From Companilactobacillus kedongensis (GTDB lineage: Bacteria; Bacillota; Bacilli; Lactobacillales; Lactobacillaceae), in contig NZ_RHOR01000001.1 in assembly GCF_003946625.1 (NCBI RefSeq), positions 248,001 through 312,000 on the forward strand: 64,000 nt of DNA, in the 5' to 3' direction. Positions 35,980 to 45,084 of the stretch are shown here, in pieces. Positions within the stretch are counted from its first letter, which is position 1. Each line of letters opens with the position of its first letter. The translations under genes were made by a program, and so were the position numbers. The notes beneath the pieces are model-generated. The model worked only from the letters and a program-made list of their open reading frames with translations, searched no databases and had not been told where the DNA came from.

Positions 35980-36972
35980 TTAATTTTCGCCGTAACCATT
36001 CAAATGTTGTTTTTTAAAATTCCAAGCATCTTCGATAACTTTATGTACATCATCATATTTTGGATTCCACTTTAAGATTTTGCGAGCTTTGGTAGAGTCA
36101 GCAATCAAAGTACTAGGATCACCAGCACGTCTAGGTCCAATTTTGGCAGGAATTTCTTTACCAGTCACTTTGCGAGCAGCTTTTAGGATCTCTTTATTCG
36201 AGAATCCAGTAGAAGAGCCTAAGTTAAAGATATCACTGTCATTACCAGAACGTAGATATTCCATAGCTAGTCGGTGAGCTTCAGCAAGGTCTTCAACGTG
36301 TACATAGTCACGAACATTGGTACCATCTTTTGTATCATAGTCGTCACCAAAAATCGTTAATTCATCTCTTTGGCCAGCAGCCACTTCTAGGACAACTGGG
36401 ATCAAATGAGTTTCTGGATCGTGATCTTCACCAATTGAGCCATCTGGTTTAGCACCAGCAACGTTGAAGTATCTCAAGGCAACATATTTAATTCCATAAG
36501 CTACTTCTGACCAATGGATAATTTTTTCCATGGCTAATTTACTTTCGCCATAAGGATTAGTTGGGATAGTTGGATCTGATTCTTTAATTGGGATTTGTTT
36601 AGGCTCACCATATGTAGCAGCCGTTGATGAAAAAATAATATGTTTAACATCAAAATCACGCATAACTTCCAATAAAGAAATCATTCCGTATGTATTATTA
36701 TCAAAATATTTTAGTGGATCTTTCATTGACTCTGGTACAATTGAAAAGGCAGCAAAGTGGATCACATCAGTAATATTTTCCTCTTGGAAAATTTTGATCA
36801 GGAACTCTCTATCACGAATATCACCTTGATAAAAAGTGGCATTCTGATTGACCGCCTGTTTGTGACCCGTTTCCAAATTGTCAGCCACTACGACGTCATA
36901 ACCCATGTCGCAAAGATGGTCAACAGTGTGTGAACCGATATATCCGGCTCCACCTAAGACAAGAATGCTCAT
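35980..36972 (-). CDS. galE: UDP-glucose 4-epimerase GalE
   Basis: This 330-residue extended SDR enzyme has the NAD loop GGAGYIGSH at residues 7-15, catalytic Ser in [11 protein letters not shown], the YxxxK pair in [11 protein letters not shown], and sugar-binding segments RYFNVAGA and [13 protein letters not shown]. It interconverts UDP-glucose and UDP-galactose for wall polysaccharide or Leloir use. GGAGGTGC precedes the ATG. No other gal gene is adjacent. Confidence 0.97.
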   Translation of the reverse strand: MSILVLGGAGYIGSHTVDHLCDMGYDVVVADNLETGHKQAVNQNATFYQGDIRDREFLIKIFQEENITDVIHFAAFSIVPESMKDPLKYFDNNTYGMISLLEVMRDFDVKHIIFSSTAATYGEPKQIPIKESDPTIPTNPYGESKLAMEKIIHWSEVAYGIKYVALRYFNVAGAKPDGSIGEDHDPETHLIPVVLEVAAGQRDELTIFGDDYDTKDGTNVRDYVHVEDLAEAHRLAMEYLRSGNDSDIFNLGSSTGFSNKEILKAARKVTGKEIPAKIGPRRAGDPSTLIADSTKARKILKWNPKYDDVHKVIEDAWNFKKQHLNGYGEN

Positions 36973-37147
36973 AAAAGCACCTCCAAAATTATTTAAACTC
37001 TGTTTTATAGTTCCATTATAGCTTATAATCGTAATTTATCAGAACTACCTTGGACTAACCTTAAAATTTGGATTTATAATTTAACTTTTAGTTGAATATG
37101 CCTTATTATGATTAATATAACTAATTACTCGAATGGACTGGAAGCTC

Positions 37148-37810
37148 ATGAAAAAATTCTTCTCAATATTTGGGACGATCTTATTACTATTGATAGCTTT
37201 AGCATTGATCTTCAACGAGCCAATTAAAGAATACGCTGTTAACTATATGTCTGAACAGCATATGAGTTCTTTAACCGCTAAAAAAGTTAAAAACAATGAA
37301 AAGAAAAAAGGGCAATATGACTTCAAAAAAGTTAAACCGATAAGCGCCTCTCAAGTTGCCAAAGCCTCAGTGAAAAACACTGCGGCTCCGATCGGCAAGA
37401 TGGCTGTACCTTCTGTAAATCTTTATCTACCTATTGTAAAAGGCTTAAGTGATGATTCACTTTCAACCGGTGGTGGAACGATGAAGAAAGACGAGAAGAT
37501 GGGAAAACGTAACTACGCTTTAGCCGGTCACTACATGACTCAAAATGGAGCACTATTCTCACCACTTGAGAACGTTCAACTTGGCGATTTGGCCTACATA
37601 ACTAATATGAAGAAAGTTTATGTCTATAAAGTCTTCTACAAGAAAATTGTGGCTCCGACCGCAGTTTATCTGTTAGACGATGAAGAAAATAAGATTCTAT
37701 TAACTTTGATAACTTGTGCCGATGGTGGAACTAACCGTTGGGCGATCCAAGGCTCACTAGTTAGAACACTTCCAGCAAATAAAACGACCTTAGCAGTATT
37801 TTCTAAATAA
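37148..37810 (+). CDS. srtA: Class A sortase SrtA
   Basis: The 220-residue protein has an N-terminal membrane anchor (KKFFSIFGTILLLLIALALIF), a basic linker, and the sortase barrel with catalytic His in NYALAGHYM, Cys in LTLITCAD and Arg in NRWAIQGSL. It covalently anchors LPxTG proteins to the wall. The start at 37148 follows GGAAG; the longer frame has no ribosome site. It is monocistronic, as usual for housekeeping SrtA. Confidence 0.95.
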   Translation: MKKFFSIFGTILLLLIALALIFNEPIKEYAVNYMSEQHMSSLTAKKVKNNEKKKGQYDFKKVKPISASQVAKASVKNTAAPIGKMAVPSVNLYLPIVKGLSDDSLSTGGGTMKKDEKMGKRNYALAGHYMTQNGALFSPLENVQLGDLAYITNMKKVYVYKVFYKKIVAPTAVYLLDDEENKILLTLITCADGGTNRWAIQGSLVRTLPANKTTLAVFSK

Positions 37811-37832
37811 GCCGAATAGGCTTATTTTTTTG
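37809..37832 (+). terminator. Terminator after srtA
   Basis: AAGCC and GGCTT form a short stem around GAATA, followed by ATTTTTTTT. Confidence 0.8.
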
Positions 37833-37870
37833 TTGTCTTAATATATAATGAAATAATAGTAGGTGATGTA

Positions 37871-40180
37871 TTGGTTTCTAAAAATTGGATAAAAAGAAAA
37901 GAATTGTCGCCAAGTGAGATTGACGATTTTTCCAAAAAACATAATTTTGACAAAGTATTATCAGAATTATTATTAGAACGAGATTTGACTGATGATACAA
38001 AACTTGAGGATTTTTTACATGCTGATATTGGGGGATTGCAAGATCCATTCGGTCTGCATGATATGGATAAAGCTCTAGAAATAATCGATCAAGCAGTCGA
38101 GTCGAATAGCAAAATAGCTATTTATGGCGATTATGACGCCGATGGTGTGACAAGTACTTCTATCATGAAGTTAACGCTAAAAAAATTGGGAATCGATCCG
38201 ATTTTCTATATTCCGGATCGCTTTAAAGATGGATATGGACCTAATCTGAGTGTCTATAAGTTTTTGGTTGAGCAAAATATCGATCTGCTGATAACGGTTG
38301 ATAACGGTGTCAGTGGTAAAGACGAAATCAAATATCTTAAAGATCAAGGTATCAAAGTTGTTGTGACCGATCACCATGATTTGCCACAAGAATTGCCAGA
38401 GGCGGATGCAATCGTACATCCGACAATTCCTGGATCTGAGTACGTTTGTCCTTATCTGTCTGGTGCTGGTGTGGCTTTTAAGATCGCTGACGCATTGTTA
38501 GGTGATGACGCATTAGAGTTTATTGATCTGGCCGCTATTGGTACAGTCGCTGATTCAGTTCCTTTATTGGGTGAAAATAGAGTCATTGTAACTGAAGGTC
38601 TCAAACGAATGGCCGAAAATAATCACGTTGGTCTAAGTGAACTGATCAAGAAGTGTAAGTTAAAGCCAAATAATATGAGTGAAGAAGATATTGGCTTTAA
38701 AATTGCTCCAAGGATCAATGCCCTGGGTCGTTTGGCCAATGCTTCTTCCGCTGTGGAATTGTTGACGACAGGTGATGTGGGTTTTGCCAAGGAAATCGTT
38801 GATGAAACTGAAGATATCAACAAAGAACGTCAAGGAATCGTTGCGGATGTTTATGAAGCTGCTCAAGCACAAGTTGAAGCTCAAAAGGATAATGGTGTCT
38901 TGGTTTTAAGTGGAACTGATTGGCATCAAGGAATTCTTGGTATTGTTGCCAGTCGTGTAGTTGAACAAACTCACAAGCCAGCTTTAGTATTGCAGATGGA
39001 TGCTGATTCTGGAATCTATAAAGGCTCAGGCCGTAGTCCGGAAGGATTCAACTTGTTTGAAGCACTCGACAGTTATCGAGATTTATTCGTAGCTTTTGGT
39101 GGACATGCACAGGCCTGTGGCTTTTCAGTTGCTGAAGATAAACTTTCAGAATTAACTGAGAAATTACAACAAGAACCTGCCAAGCAGGATTTTGATTATC
39201 AAGGTTCTGTAAAAGAGGTCTTTGATCTCGATTTAAATGTTTCAGATTTGAACTTTAATTTGATCAAATCAATCAGTAATCTGGCACCATTTGGAGTAGG
39301 AAATCCTAAGCCAGTTATAAAATTGAAGAATGTCAATTTAACGCAGATGCAATCGATCGGTAAAGATGGAACACATCTGAAAACCAAAGTGGCATCTAAT
39401 AATAATCAAGTAGATGCAATTGGTTTTGGGATGTATCAAAAGGCTAAAGAAATCTCGAATAATGTCTGCGATGTTTATGGAGAACTAGGAATCAATGAGT
39501 GGGCTGGACGTAAGAACTTGCAATTAATGCTGGATGATTTTGAAGTTTCAGAAGAAGCTAAAAAAATGGCCAAATTGCAGTCGATTTATTTAGATTATCG
39601 AAATAAACGAATTGCACCTTCAATTCTTGATAAGTTTGACAGTGTTATTTTCTTCAATGAAACATATTTGGAAGCAGTTAAACGTCATGACTCCAGTGCT
39701 AAATTGGTTATGTACGATCAATCCTGTAATGGTGAAAATATTTTGATTTATGATCGTCCACATAACATTGATTTATTTAAAGAATTTATCAAGCAAAATA
39801 AGACTTTGCATACAGCATTATATTTCCATACTGACCTCAATAGTCGTTATCTGACACCGGATATGAGTAAAATGAAAGTGCTGCTGAAATATCTTTATAC
39901 ACATCAAAATATTGCTGAAAATGATATGCAAACCGTAGCGGATTATTTAAGAATCCAAAAAAATGACGTAGATTTCTATTTAAAAGTGTTTTTTGAGCTG
40001 GATTTTGTTAAAATAGTAAATGGTTTTGTTGAAAAAGCAAATGCTTCAAAACAACGTGAATTAATTGAATCTCCGACTTATTTAAAGAGATTGAAACGTA
40101 ATGATGTTGAAAAAATATTAATTGAGTCTGACTTCGGCAGTCTTTTATCATGGATGAGTGAGTATGATTGCCATAGCTAG
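37871..40180 (+). CDS. recJ: Single-stranded-DNA-specific exonuclease RecJ
   Basis: This 769-residue protein has the DHH phosphoesterase motifs (IAIYGDYDADGVTST, LLITVDNGVSG, VVTDHHDLPQELP, DLAAIGTVAD), DHHA1 with GGHAQACGFS, an OB domain and a long C-terminal region as in Firmicute RecJ. It degrades ssDNA 5' to 3' in recombination and mismatch repair. The start is TTG at 37871, with AGGTGA close upstream and no better ATG. It precedes apt by about 20 nt, a common lactobacillar pair. Confidence 0.95.
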   Translation: MVSKNWIKRKELSPSEIDDFSKKHNFDKVLSELLLERDLTDDTKLEDFLHADIGGLQDPFGLHDMDKALEIIDQAVESNSKIAIYGDYDADGVTSTSIMKLTLKKLGIDPIFYIPDRFKDGYGPNLSVYKFLVEQNIDLLITVDNGVSGKDEIKYLKDQGIKVVVTDHHDLPQELPEADAIVHPTIPGSEYVCPYLSGAGVAFKIADALLGDDALEFIDLAAIGTVADSVPLLGENRVIVTEGLKRMAENNHVGLSELIKKCKLKPNNMSEEDIGFKIAPRINALGRLANASSAVELLTTGDVGFAKEIVDETEDINKERQGIVADVYEAAQAQVEAQKDNGVLVLSGTDWHQGILGIVASRVVEQTHKPALVLQMDADSGIYKGSGRSPEGFNLFEALDSYRDLFVAFGGHAQACGFSVAEDKLSELTEKLQQEPAKQDFDYQGSVKEVFDLDLNVSDLNFNLIKSISNLAPFGVGNPKPVIKLKNVNLTQMQSIGKDGTHLKTKVASNNNQVDAIGFGMYQKAKEISNNVCDVYGELGINEWAGRKNLQLMLDDFEVSEEAKKMAKLQSIYLDYRNKRIAPSILDKFDSVIFFNETYLEAVKRHDSSAKLVMYDQSCNGENILIYDRPHNIDLFKEFIKQNKTLHTALYFHTDLNSRYLTPDMSKMKVLLKYLYTHQNIAENDMQTVADYLRIQKNDVDFYLKVFFELDFVKIVNGFVEKANASKQRELIESPTYLKRLKRNDVEKILIESDFGSLLSWMSEYDCHS

Positions 40181-40200
40181 ATTGAATGGAGAAATTTAAG

Positions 40201-40719
40201 ATGGATATTGATTTTAAGAAATACGTTGCTAATGTTCCGGATTTCCCAGAACCAGGTGTACTATTTCGTGACATTTCACCATTGATGTTAGACGGCAAGG
40301 CTTATGCTGCTGCCACTGATAAAATAGTTGAATATGCTAAGAGTCGTGGGGCAGAAATGATTGCTGGACCCGAAGCTCGTGGATTTATCGTTGGTTGCCC
40401 AGTCGCTTACAAATTAGGAACTGGTTTTGCACCAGCTCGTAAAAAGGGTAAGCTACCTCGTGAGACAGTTTCAGTTACATATGATCTCGAGTATGGTCAA
40501 GGTTCTTTGTATATGCAAACAGACTCGATCAAACCTGGACAGAAAGTGCTAGTAGTAGATGATTTAATGGCAACAGGTGGCACATTAGCTGCTACCATCG
40601 ACCTAGTTGAAAAACTCGGCGGTGAAGTTGTTGGAACAGCTTTCTTAATTGAATTGAAGGACCTGCATGGTCGTGATAAAATCAAAGGGTACGACATGTT
40701 CACTTTGATGCAATATTAA
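40201..40719 (+). CDS. apt: Adenine phosphoribosyltransferase Apt
   Basis: This 172-residue enzyme has [30 protein letters not shown], the flexible loop [12 protein letters not shown] and the PRPP site [14 protein letters not shown]. It salvages adenine to AMP. The start at 40201 follows GGAG at 40188; the earlier in-frame ATG overlaps that site. It is co-transcribed with recJ. A short hairpin (GGGCA/TGCCC, 40727-40738) separates it from tRNA-Ser. Confidence 0.97.
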   Translation: MDIDFKKYVANVPDFPEPGVLFRDISPLMLDGKAYAAATDKIVEYAKSRGAEMIAGPEARGFIVGCPVAYKLGTGFAPARKKGKLPRETVSVTYDLEYGQGSLYMQTDSIKPGQKVLVVDDLMATGGTLAATIDLVEKLGGEVVGTAFLIELKDLHGRDKIKGYDMFTLMQY

Positions 40720-40746
40720 TAATAGTGGGCAAAATGCCCTTATTAT

Positions 40747-40833
40747 GGAGAGTTGGCAGAGTGGTAATGCACCGGACTCGAAATCCGGCGAACCCGTTAG
40801 TTCGGGCGCGCAGGTTCAAATCCTGTACTCTCC
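40747..40833 (+). tRNA. tRNA-Ser (anticodon CGA)
   Basis: The 87-nt cloverleaf has a perfect 7-bp acceptor stem (GGAGAGT with ACTCTCC), anticodon arm CCGGA-CTCGAAA-TCCGG giving CGA (reads UCG), the long variable arm of serine tRNAs (AACCCGTTAGTTCGGG), and T-arm GCAGG-TTCAAAT-CCTGT. CCA is not encoded. It sits at the junction with the prophage and is the likely integration target, left intact by phage-supplied sequence. Confidence 0.96.
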
Positions 40834-40874
40834 TTTTTTAGAATAAAAGAGAACAAAAGTTCTCAAAAACAGTT

Positions 40875-40911
40875 AGAGGAACACCGAATTAACGGTGTTC
40901 CTCTTTTTTTG
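40875..40911 (+). terminator. Terminator downstream of tRNA-Ser
   Basis: AGAGGAACACCG (40875-40886) pairs perfectly with CGGTGTTCCTCT (40893-40904), then T7. Confidence 0.93.
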
Positions 40912-40945
40912 CTTTATAAAAAATGTAAGAGAATTTAAATGTTAT

Positions 40946-41023
40946 TTGCGCAGAATTTTGCGCAGCGGAAGATTCATTGTCCCATTTTGCGCAGCAAGAA
41001 ATCATAAAAAACGCCTTGCGCAA
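40946..41023. repeat. TTGCGCAG repeats beside the integrase: candidate arm-type sites
   Basis: TTGCGCAG occurs at 40946, 40958 and 40987, with a fourth related TTGCGCAA at 41016. The first two are 12 bp apart. They lie between the tRNA end and the integrase stop codon, where tyrosine integrases of this class bind arm sites flanking the crossover. The function is inferred from position and repetition. Confidence 0.5.
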
Positions 41024-41038
41024 AATATTGCATTAATA

Positions 41039-42187
41039 CTAATCATTATTATTAGTTTCTTCAATGCCGTTAAATAATTTTCTAAGATCACTGCTTTGCT
41101 CAAGCGATGTTGAATCGAACATATGAGTGTAATATTTTAATGTAGTAGCGGTTGTTTTATGACCAACACGTCTTGATACATATTTAAGATTAAAGCCTTG
41201 ATCAAGTAGGTAGGATATATGAGTATGTCTAATCCCGTGAAAATTAATTATTTTGCTTGACCCTATTTCATTTAGCAATTTCTTTAATTGCTGATTGACT
41301 GATTGAGAAGTAGGAGTTTCTTTACGTCTGCTTCTAAAAACATAATTATAAGGATCAGTGTAATTAATTCTATTAAAGTATTCTTCCTGACCAATTTTGA
41401 GCTTTTTAAGTACATTAATGCAGTCACTACTAACATCGACATATCTAACACCGGCAGGTGTCTTGGTAGTTTTTTGATTACGAGTATCATTTTCGATGGC
41501 TTTATTGACACGAATTACTTTTTTATTAAAATTGATATCATTCCAAGTAAGCCCCGCGCATTCCTCATATCTCATTCCTGTTTGTGTTACTAAATATACT
41601 TCAGCTGATGATATATCATTAATAGAAGTATGCATTTTAGCAACTTCAATCAGTTTTATGTAATCATCAGGTTCAAGAAATTTTTCATCGGGGCTTTTTG
41701 ATTCCTTACCGGCAACGATGGTTGTATTTCTAGTGAAGTCTGTATAGATTAATTGTTCAGCTATTGCATCTTCACACATTGATCTAAAGAAACTATTGTA
41801 TTTGCTAACTGTTACTTTTGTACGAGTTTTACCAAACTCATTTAAAAAATGCTGATAGTCTGCTTTAGTAACATCAACCAGCCTCATGTTTGGAAAGTAT
41901 TTTTTGATTACATCTATCGCAAAATAGTATCTATTAACTGTAGAATGTGATTTACCTTTAATGCGATATAATTCAACCCATTCTTTAAAGTAGTCAGAGA
42001 AGAGCATATCTTGCTTTGCTAAGTTAGCATGATTTGATTTTTGTAATTCAATTTTTCTTGCCGCTTCTTCACATTCTGTTTTACGAGTAAAACCGCCTTT
42101 AGTTTTATTTCTATATTTGCCAGTAGTAAGATCTTTATAGGAAACACGATATTCCCATTTTCCATTGCGTTTATGAATTGTTGCCAT
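41039..42187 (-). CDS. int: Phage tyrosine integrase
   Basis: This 382-residue recombinase has an N-terminal arm-binding region (residues 1-50; KRNGKWEYRVSYKDLTTGKYRNK), a SAM-like core-binding domain (about 60-150) and a catalytic domain with R206 (TGMRYEEC), H317 and R320 (HGIRHTH), H343 (GHKT) and the nucleophile Y352 or Y353. It faces the tRNA-Ser gene, the usual arrangement for integration into a tRNA 3' end. GAAAGGA precedes the ATG. Confidence 0.96.
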   Translation of the reverse strand: MATIHKRNGKWEYRVSYKDLTTGKYRNKTKGGFTRKTECEEAARKIELQKSNHANLAKQDMLFSDYFKEWVELYRIKGKSHSTVNRYYFAIDVIKKYFPNMRLVDVTKADYQHFLNEFGKTRTKVTVSKYNSFFRSMCEDAIAEQLIYTDFTRNTTIVAGKESKSPDEKFLEPDDYIKLIEVAKMHTSINDISSAEVYLVTQTGMRYEECAGLTWNDINFNKKVIRVNKAIENDTRNQKTTKTPAGVRYVDVSSDCINVLKKLKIGQEEYFNRINYTDPYNYVFRSRRKETPTSQSVNQQLKKLLNEIGSSKIINFHGIRHTHISYLLDQGFNLKYVSRRVGHKTTATTLKYYTHMFDSTSLEQSSDLRKLFNGIEETNNND

Positions 42188-42321
42188 AATTACAATTTCC
42201 TTTCTTTCGTAAACTTGTTTTATAAGATTTGTCTTGTTTTGAGTATTTTTTATAGTTCTATTGACGAATATGAAGAAAATGTCAATTTATGGGGCACATA
42301 TGTTCTTCTGACGTTAAAAAT

Positions 42322-42341
42322 AAAAAGCCAATTAAGGCTTA
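42322..42341 (-). terminator. Minus-strand terminator after the small membrane gene
   Basis: On the minus strand AAGCC and GGCTT flank a short AT loop and are followed by TTTTATTTTT. Confidence 0.6.
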
Positions 42342-42535
42342 AAAGAATAAAACTTTTACCAAGATTGCTGCCACGCAGGATGCAATTATAGTAATAACCA
42401 CATTGATTTTATGATCTAAGTTATCAATTTTTGCATCTGTAACATCAGCGCGATGCTCAATTTTTCAACCAAAAGGTCCTTAGTATTATTAAGTTCGTTT
42501 TTAGTTGCGTATTTATTTCTCTTAATTGTAGTCAT
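42339..42535 (-). pseudogene. Frameshifted small phage membrane protein
   Basis: The minus strand starts MTTIKRNKYATKNELNNTKD and continues LLVEK, then loses frame after GAAAAATTG. One extra A in the poly-A run would restore IEHRADVTDAKIDNLDHK, then a hydrophobic anchor (VVITIIASCVAAILVKVLFF) and a stop at 42339, giving about 65 residues. Such small proteins with one C-terminal membrane helix are common beside phage integrases. The break could be a real mutation, a sequencing error in a homopolymer, or rarely programmed slippage. The ribosome site is weak. Confidence 0.65.
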
Positions 42536-42579
42536 GCGAGAGCATGGCTTTTTATATATCCAAATTTCAAATAGTATTT

Positions 42580-43170
42580 TTAATATCCATATTGGTTAGA
42601 AGCACTACCATCAGGGTTTAAGGTACCATTTTCCATACCTTGTTGTGTTTGTTTCTCACCAAAGGTTTTCATATCATCTGGTGTACTTTGCAAGGCTTGT
42701 AATGGTGACATGCCTTGTTGCTCTTTGTATAGAGCAGGTGAGACACCATACTTATTAACAAATCCGGATAAAGTATTCTCATCATAGGAAATACCACTAC
42801 TTGCTTGTTGTGTGTTTGGGGTATTCTGAGTAGCTTGCTGTTGGTTTTGCTGATTGTTAGCATTTGTATTTGATGTCTGTTGAGATTGATTAGAAGTCTG
42901 ATTTTGAGCTTGTTGATTGGTGTTATTTTGTTGAGCGTCATTCTGATCAGTTGCTTGCTGATTATTGTTACTATCCTTTTTTTGATCAGATTTCTTAGGG
43001 GACTTCTTCTTAGTTGAAGAAGCCTTTTTCTTTTTGTCAGTTTTCTTCTTAGAAACTAGGGTAGTCTTATCCTTTTTTTCAGCAGAAGAACTGGCTGACT
43101 TGTTATTTGAACATGCTGCTAGCGAAAGGGTAGTAGCAATTAATAGAGCAGATGTGATAATACGTTTCAT
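42580..43170 (-). CDS. Prophage lipoprotein with Gln/Asn-rich linker, possible superinfection exclusion
   Basis: The 196-residue precursor has a lipoprotein signal (KRIITSALLIATTLSLAAC, lipidated Cys20). A Lys-rich stretch follows, then a long Asn/Gln/Thr-rich low-complexity linker to about residue 125, then a compact C-terminal domain (ENTLSGFVNKYGVSPALYKEQ...). Lipoproteins in this position between int and cI, such as Ltp of phage TP-J34, block DNA injection by related phages; I infer a similar role but see no sequence proof. The start at 43170 follows GGAGGATATC. Confidence 0.85.
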   Translation of the reverse strand: MKRIITSALLIATTLSLAACSNNKSASSSAEKKDKTTLVSKKKTDKKKKASSTKKKSPKKSDQKKDSNNNQQATDQNDAQQNNTNQQAQNQTSNQSQQTSNTNANNQQNQQQATQNTPNTQQASSGISYDENTLSGFVNKYGVSPALYKEQQGMSPLQALQSTPDDMKTFGEKQTQQGMENGTLNPDGSASNQYGY

Positions 43171-43197
43171 CTTGATATCCTCCATATCTTGATATTG

Positions 43198-44028
43198 TTA
43201 AAGTCCTAAAATTTGTTTCTTTTTGGCATCAAATTCGTCTTGGGTTAGGATTCCATCATCAAGAAGCTTTTTTAGTTTAGGCAGATCATCTAATGATGAG
43301 TCAGGTTGGATAGGGGCAACATTTGATGTATTTTCTCTAAGTGATTGTTTAAATTGTTCACTCGTTAATTTTATCGTGTCAGCCATTTTTATGGTATCAG
43401 CTTTAGTAATATTCTCAATGATTGATGTTTTTGCACCGTTTGTTATAGAGATAGAACCTAAAAGTAATCCTTTTTTGTATGAAACTCCGTTAATCATATC
43501 TAACGGAATTTCAGTTGAAGTAATTCCGTAAATTAGTCCCTTATCAATGAATAAGACACGTTTGTCCGTGCATATGCAAAGGACGGTGTTTCCATCTACA
43601 AGTCCGCTTGTTGCAAATTTAACTATCTCATCGTTAGATAGAATATTAGGCAAAGCACGAATTTCCTTTTTAGTCCCAAATGTATCGCTCACGCCGGCTT
43701 CAGACATTTGTCTAAGAATATCGTCTAATCTTTCATTTGAAGAATCCTTATTTATTCCCATGAGATTTTCTTTTTTCTCAATACCATCAATGTTGGATTT
43801 GTTATCTTTGATAAATATTTTAGGATCAATAATCTGCTTATTATATATGAATTCTTTTACTTGATTCGATGTCATTAATTGTGCAGCTGATAGTTCTTTA
43901 ATACTCATATGCTTAAATCCAATTTTCTTTGCGCAATCACCGCACATTTTTTCGTTATTTTGTAAATTGTATTTGTTATCCATGAATTTAAATTGTTTTC
44001 CACAAATTGCACATTGCTTTTTTGCCAT
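43198..44028 (-). CDS. Zinc-ribbon, PH-like and SHOCT domain protein
   Basis: This 276-residue protein begins with a zinc ribbon (C6, C9, C29, C32; CAICGK ... CGDC), DUF4428-like. A helical linker follows, then a PH-like beta domain (NTVLCICTDKRVLFIDKGLIYGITSTEIPLDMINGVSY), and a C-terminal SHOCT helix pair (LPKLKKLLDDGILTQDEFDAKKKQIL). Such proteins are frequent in lactobacillar prophages and their role is unknown. The start at 44028 follows AGAGGAA; a longer frame adds 20 residues without a ribosome site. Confidence 0.82.
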   Translation of the reverse strand: MAKKQCAICGKQFKFMDNKYNLQNNEKMCGDCAKKIGFKHMSIKELSAAQLMTSNQVKEFIYNKQIIDPKIFIKDNKSNIDGIEKKENLMGINKDSSNERLDDILRQMSEAGVSDTFGTKKEIRALPNILSNDEIVKFATSGLVDGNTVLCICTDKRVLFIDKGLIYGITSTEIPLDMINGVSYKKGLLLGSISITNGAKTSIIENITKADTIKMADTIKLTSEQFKQSLRENTSNVAPIQPDSSLDDLPKLKKLLDDGILTQDEFDAKKKQILGL

Positions 44029-44130
44029 AATAGTTCCTCTTGTTAAAAATAATATAGTTTTCTTAAATAAATCGAGCCCACCAGTCATCTAATCCAAAAC
44101 ATTGGCATATTTGATAGTATCTTTTCCATT

Positions 44131-44553
44131 TTAGTATCTCATGTCCGGAAGACCGTAATTCCATCTCAAATCAGAATATGTATCAGGTAGTCGACCATGT
44201 TCCTCGATGTATAGATTGGTAACAACAGACATTGCAAATTCATCAGCTGAATTCTCTGATTTATTTTTAAATCTCACATTTGAAGAATAATATGCTGATA
44301 AACCATCTTGTTCGATTACATGACACAGCTCGTGAGCCAATACGAAGTATTTCTGAGTACTGTATCTAATCGTATTGGACATCATAATAATTGGTGTATC
44401 GCCGTAATATAAGGTTTCTGCAAGTGGTTTATCTGCCACTTCCTTCCAATATATTTGAACGTTCAATTCATCGGCCCAAGTAAATGGATCAAAAGTGTTA
44501 TAGCGTTTACCGATATTGAAGACTAATTTATTTAGTTCCTTTGTTGCTGTCAT
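44131..44553 (-). CDS. ImmA/IrrE-family metallopeptidase
   Basis: This 140-residue protein has the zinc motif HELCH (H74, E75, H78) with a downstream ENSADEFAM helix supplying the third ligand. ImmA-type proteases cleave phage or element repressors after DNA damage to allow induction. It overlaps the cI-like gene by 26 nt, the expected repressor-antirepressor pairing. Confidence 0.92.
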   Translation of the reverse strand: MTATKELNKLVFNIGKRYNTFDPFTWADELNVQIYWKEVADKPLAETLYYGDTPIIMMSNTIRYSTQKYFVLAHELCHVIEQDGLSAYYSSNVRFKNKSENSADEFAMSVVTNLYIEEHGRLPDTYSDLRWNYGLPDMRY

Positions 44554-44923
44554 CGGTATCGCTTCTTTCTTTCTTGCGTTGATCCCAAAAGATTTGAGTT
44601 AAAGCAATTTCTAATTTATCTTTTTGCTCTTTAGTTAATTCGTCACCATCATAGAAGGCACCTACTAGATTTCTGTCCAAGAAGGATTTTAAATCTACGG
44701 TGTCTTTTTTTGTTGCCCAAGTTGGATCAACATCATTTCCAAGCAAAAAATCTGTAGAAACATTAAATAGTTGAGCAATTTTTACAGTTGTATCATCGTC
44801 AGGCTCATTTCTACCATTTTCAATGTGAGAATAGTTCGCCCTTGTTATACCTAATTTATCTGCAACCTGCTGTTGAGTCATACCAGAAGTATCACGTAAA
44901 TTTTTTAGTCTAATTGATTTCAT
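44528..44923 (-). CDS. CI-like phage repressor (XRE HTH)
   Basis: The 131-residue protein has an N-terminal HTH_3 domain (residues 4-60; LRDTSGMTQQQVADKLGITRANYSHIENGRNEPDDDT) and an acidic C-terminal region. It lacks a LexA-type peptidase domain, in line with regulation by the adjacent ImmA protease. It is divergent from Cro across the operator region. GAGGTGAAAT precedes the ATG. It should maintain lysogeny by binding GATACAAAAAGTATC sites. Confidence 0.92.
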   Translation of the reverse strand: MKSIRLKNLRDTSGMTQQQVADKLGITRANYSHIENGRNEPDDDTTVKIAQLFNVSTDFLLGNDVDPTWATKKDTVDLKSFLDRNLVGAFYDGDELTKEQKDKLEIALTQIFWDQRKKERSDTDDSNKGTK

Positions 44924-44966
44924 ATTTCACCTCAATGACTTTTATGAATTAATAATAACAATAACG

Positions 44967-45062
44967 GATACAAAAAGTATCGTATGATACAAAAAGTTTC
45001 AAAATACTATTGACGATACAAAAAGTATCGTGTATTATATTCCTTGTGATACAAAAAGTATC
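44967..45062. promoter_or_regulatory. CI/Cro operator array
   Basis: Four copies of the 15-bp palindrome GATACAAAAAGTATC lie between the divergent cI and cro genes: O1 44967-44981, O2 44986-45000 (one base differs: GTTTC), O3 45015-45029 and O4 45048-45062. Arms GATAC and GTATC flank an A5 core. A fifth copy lies in the cro gene end (45289). They are the natural binding sites of CI and Cro. Confidence 0.9.
45010..45038 (+). promoter_or_regulatory. Rightward early promoter (PR)
   Basis: TTGACG (45010-45015), exactly 17 bp, then TATTAT (45033-45038). Operator O3 fills the spacer, so repressor binding would directly block RNA polymerase. O4 lies just downstream, before the cro ribosome site. 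Confidence 0.85.
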
Positions 45063-45084
45063 AAAAAGAAAGGAGAAGGTTATT

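Noticed and set aside
42173-42391. Plus-strand 72-residue ORF over the integrase start
   Set aside because: It has no ribosome site and lies opposite the integrase start and the decayed membrane gene; it is a shadow frame.
44967-45062. Regular palindromic repeats as a CRISPR-like array
   Set aside because: Units are 15-bp operators with irregular short gaps between divergent cI and cro genes.
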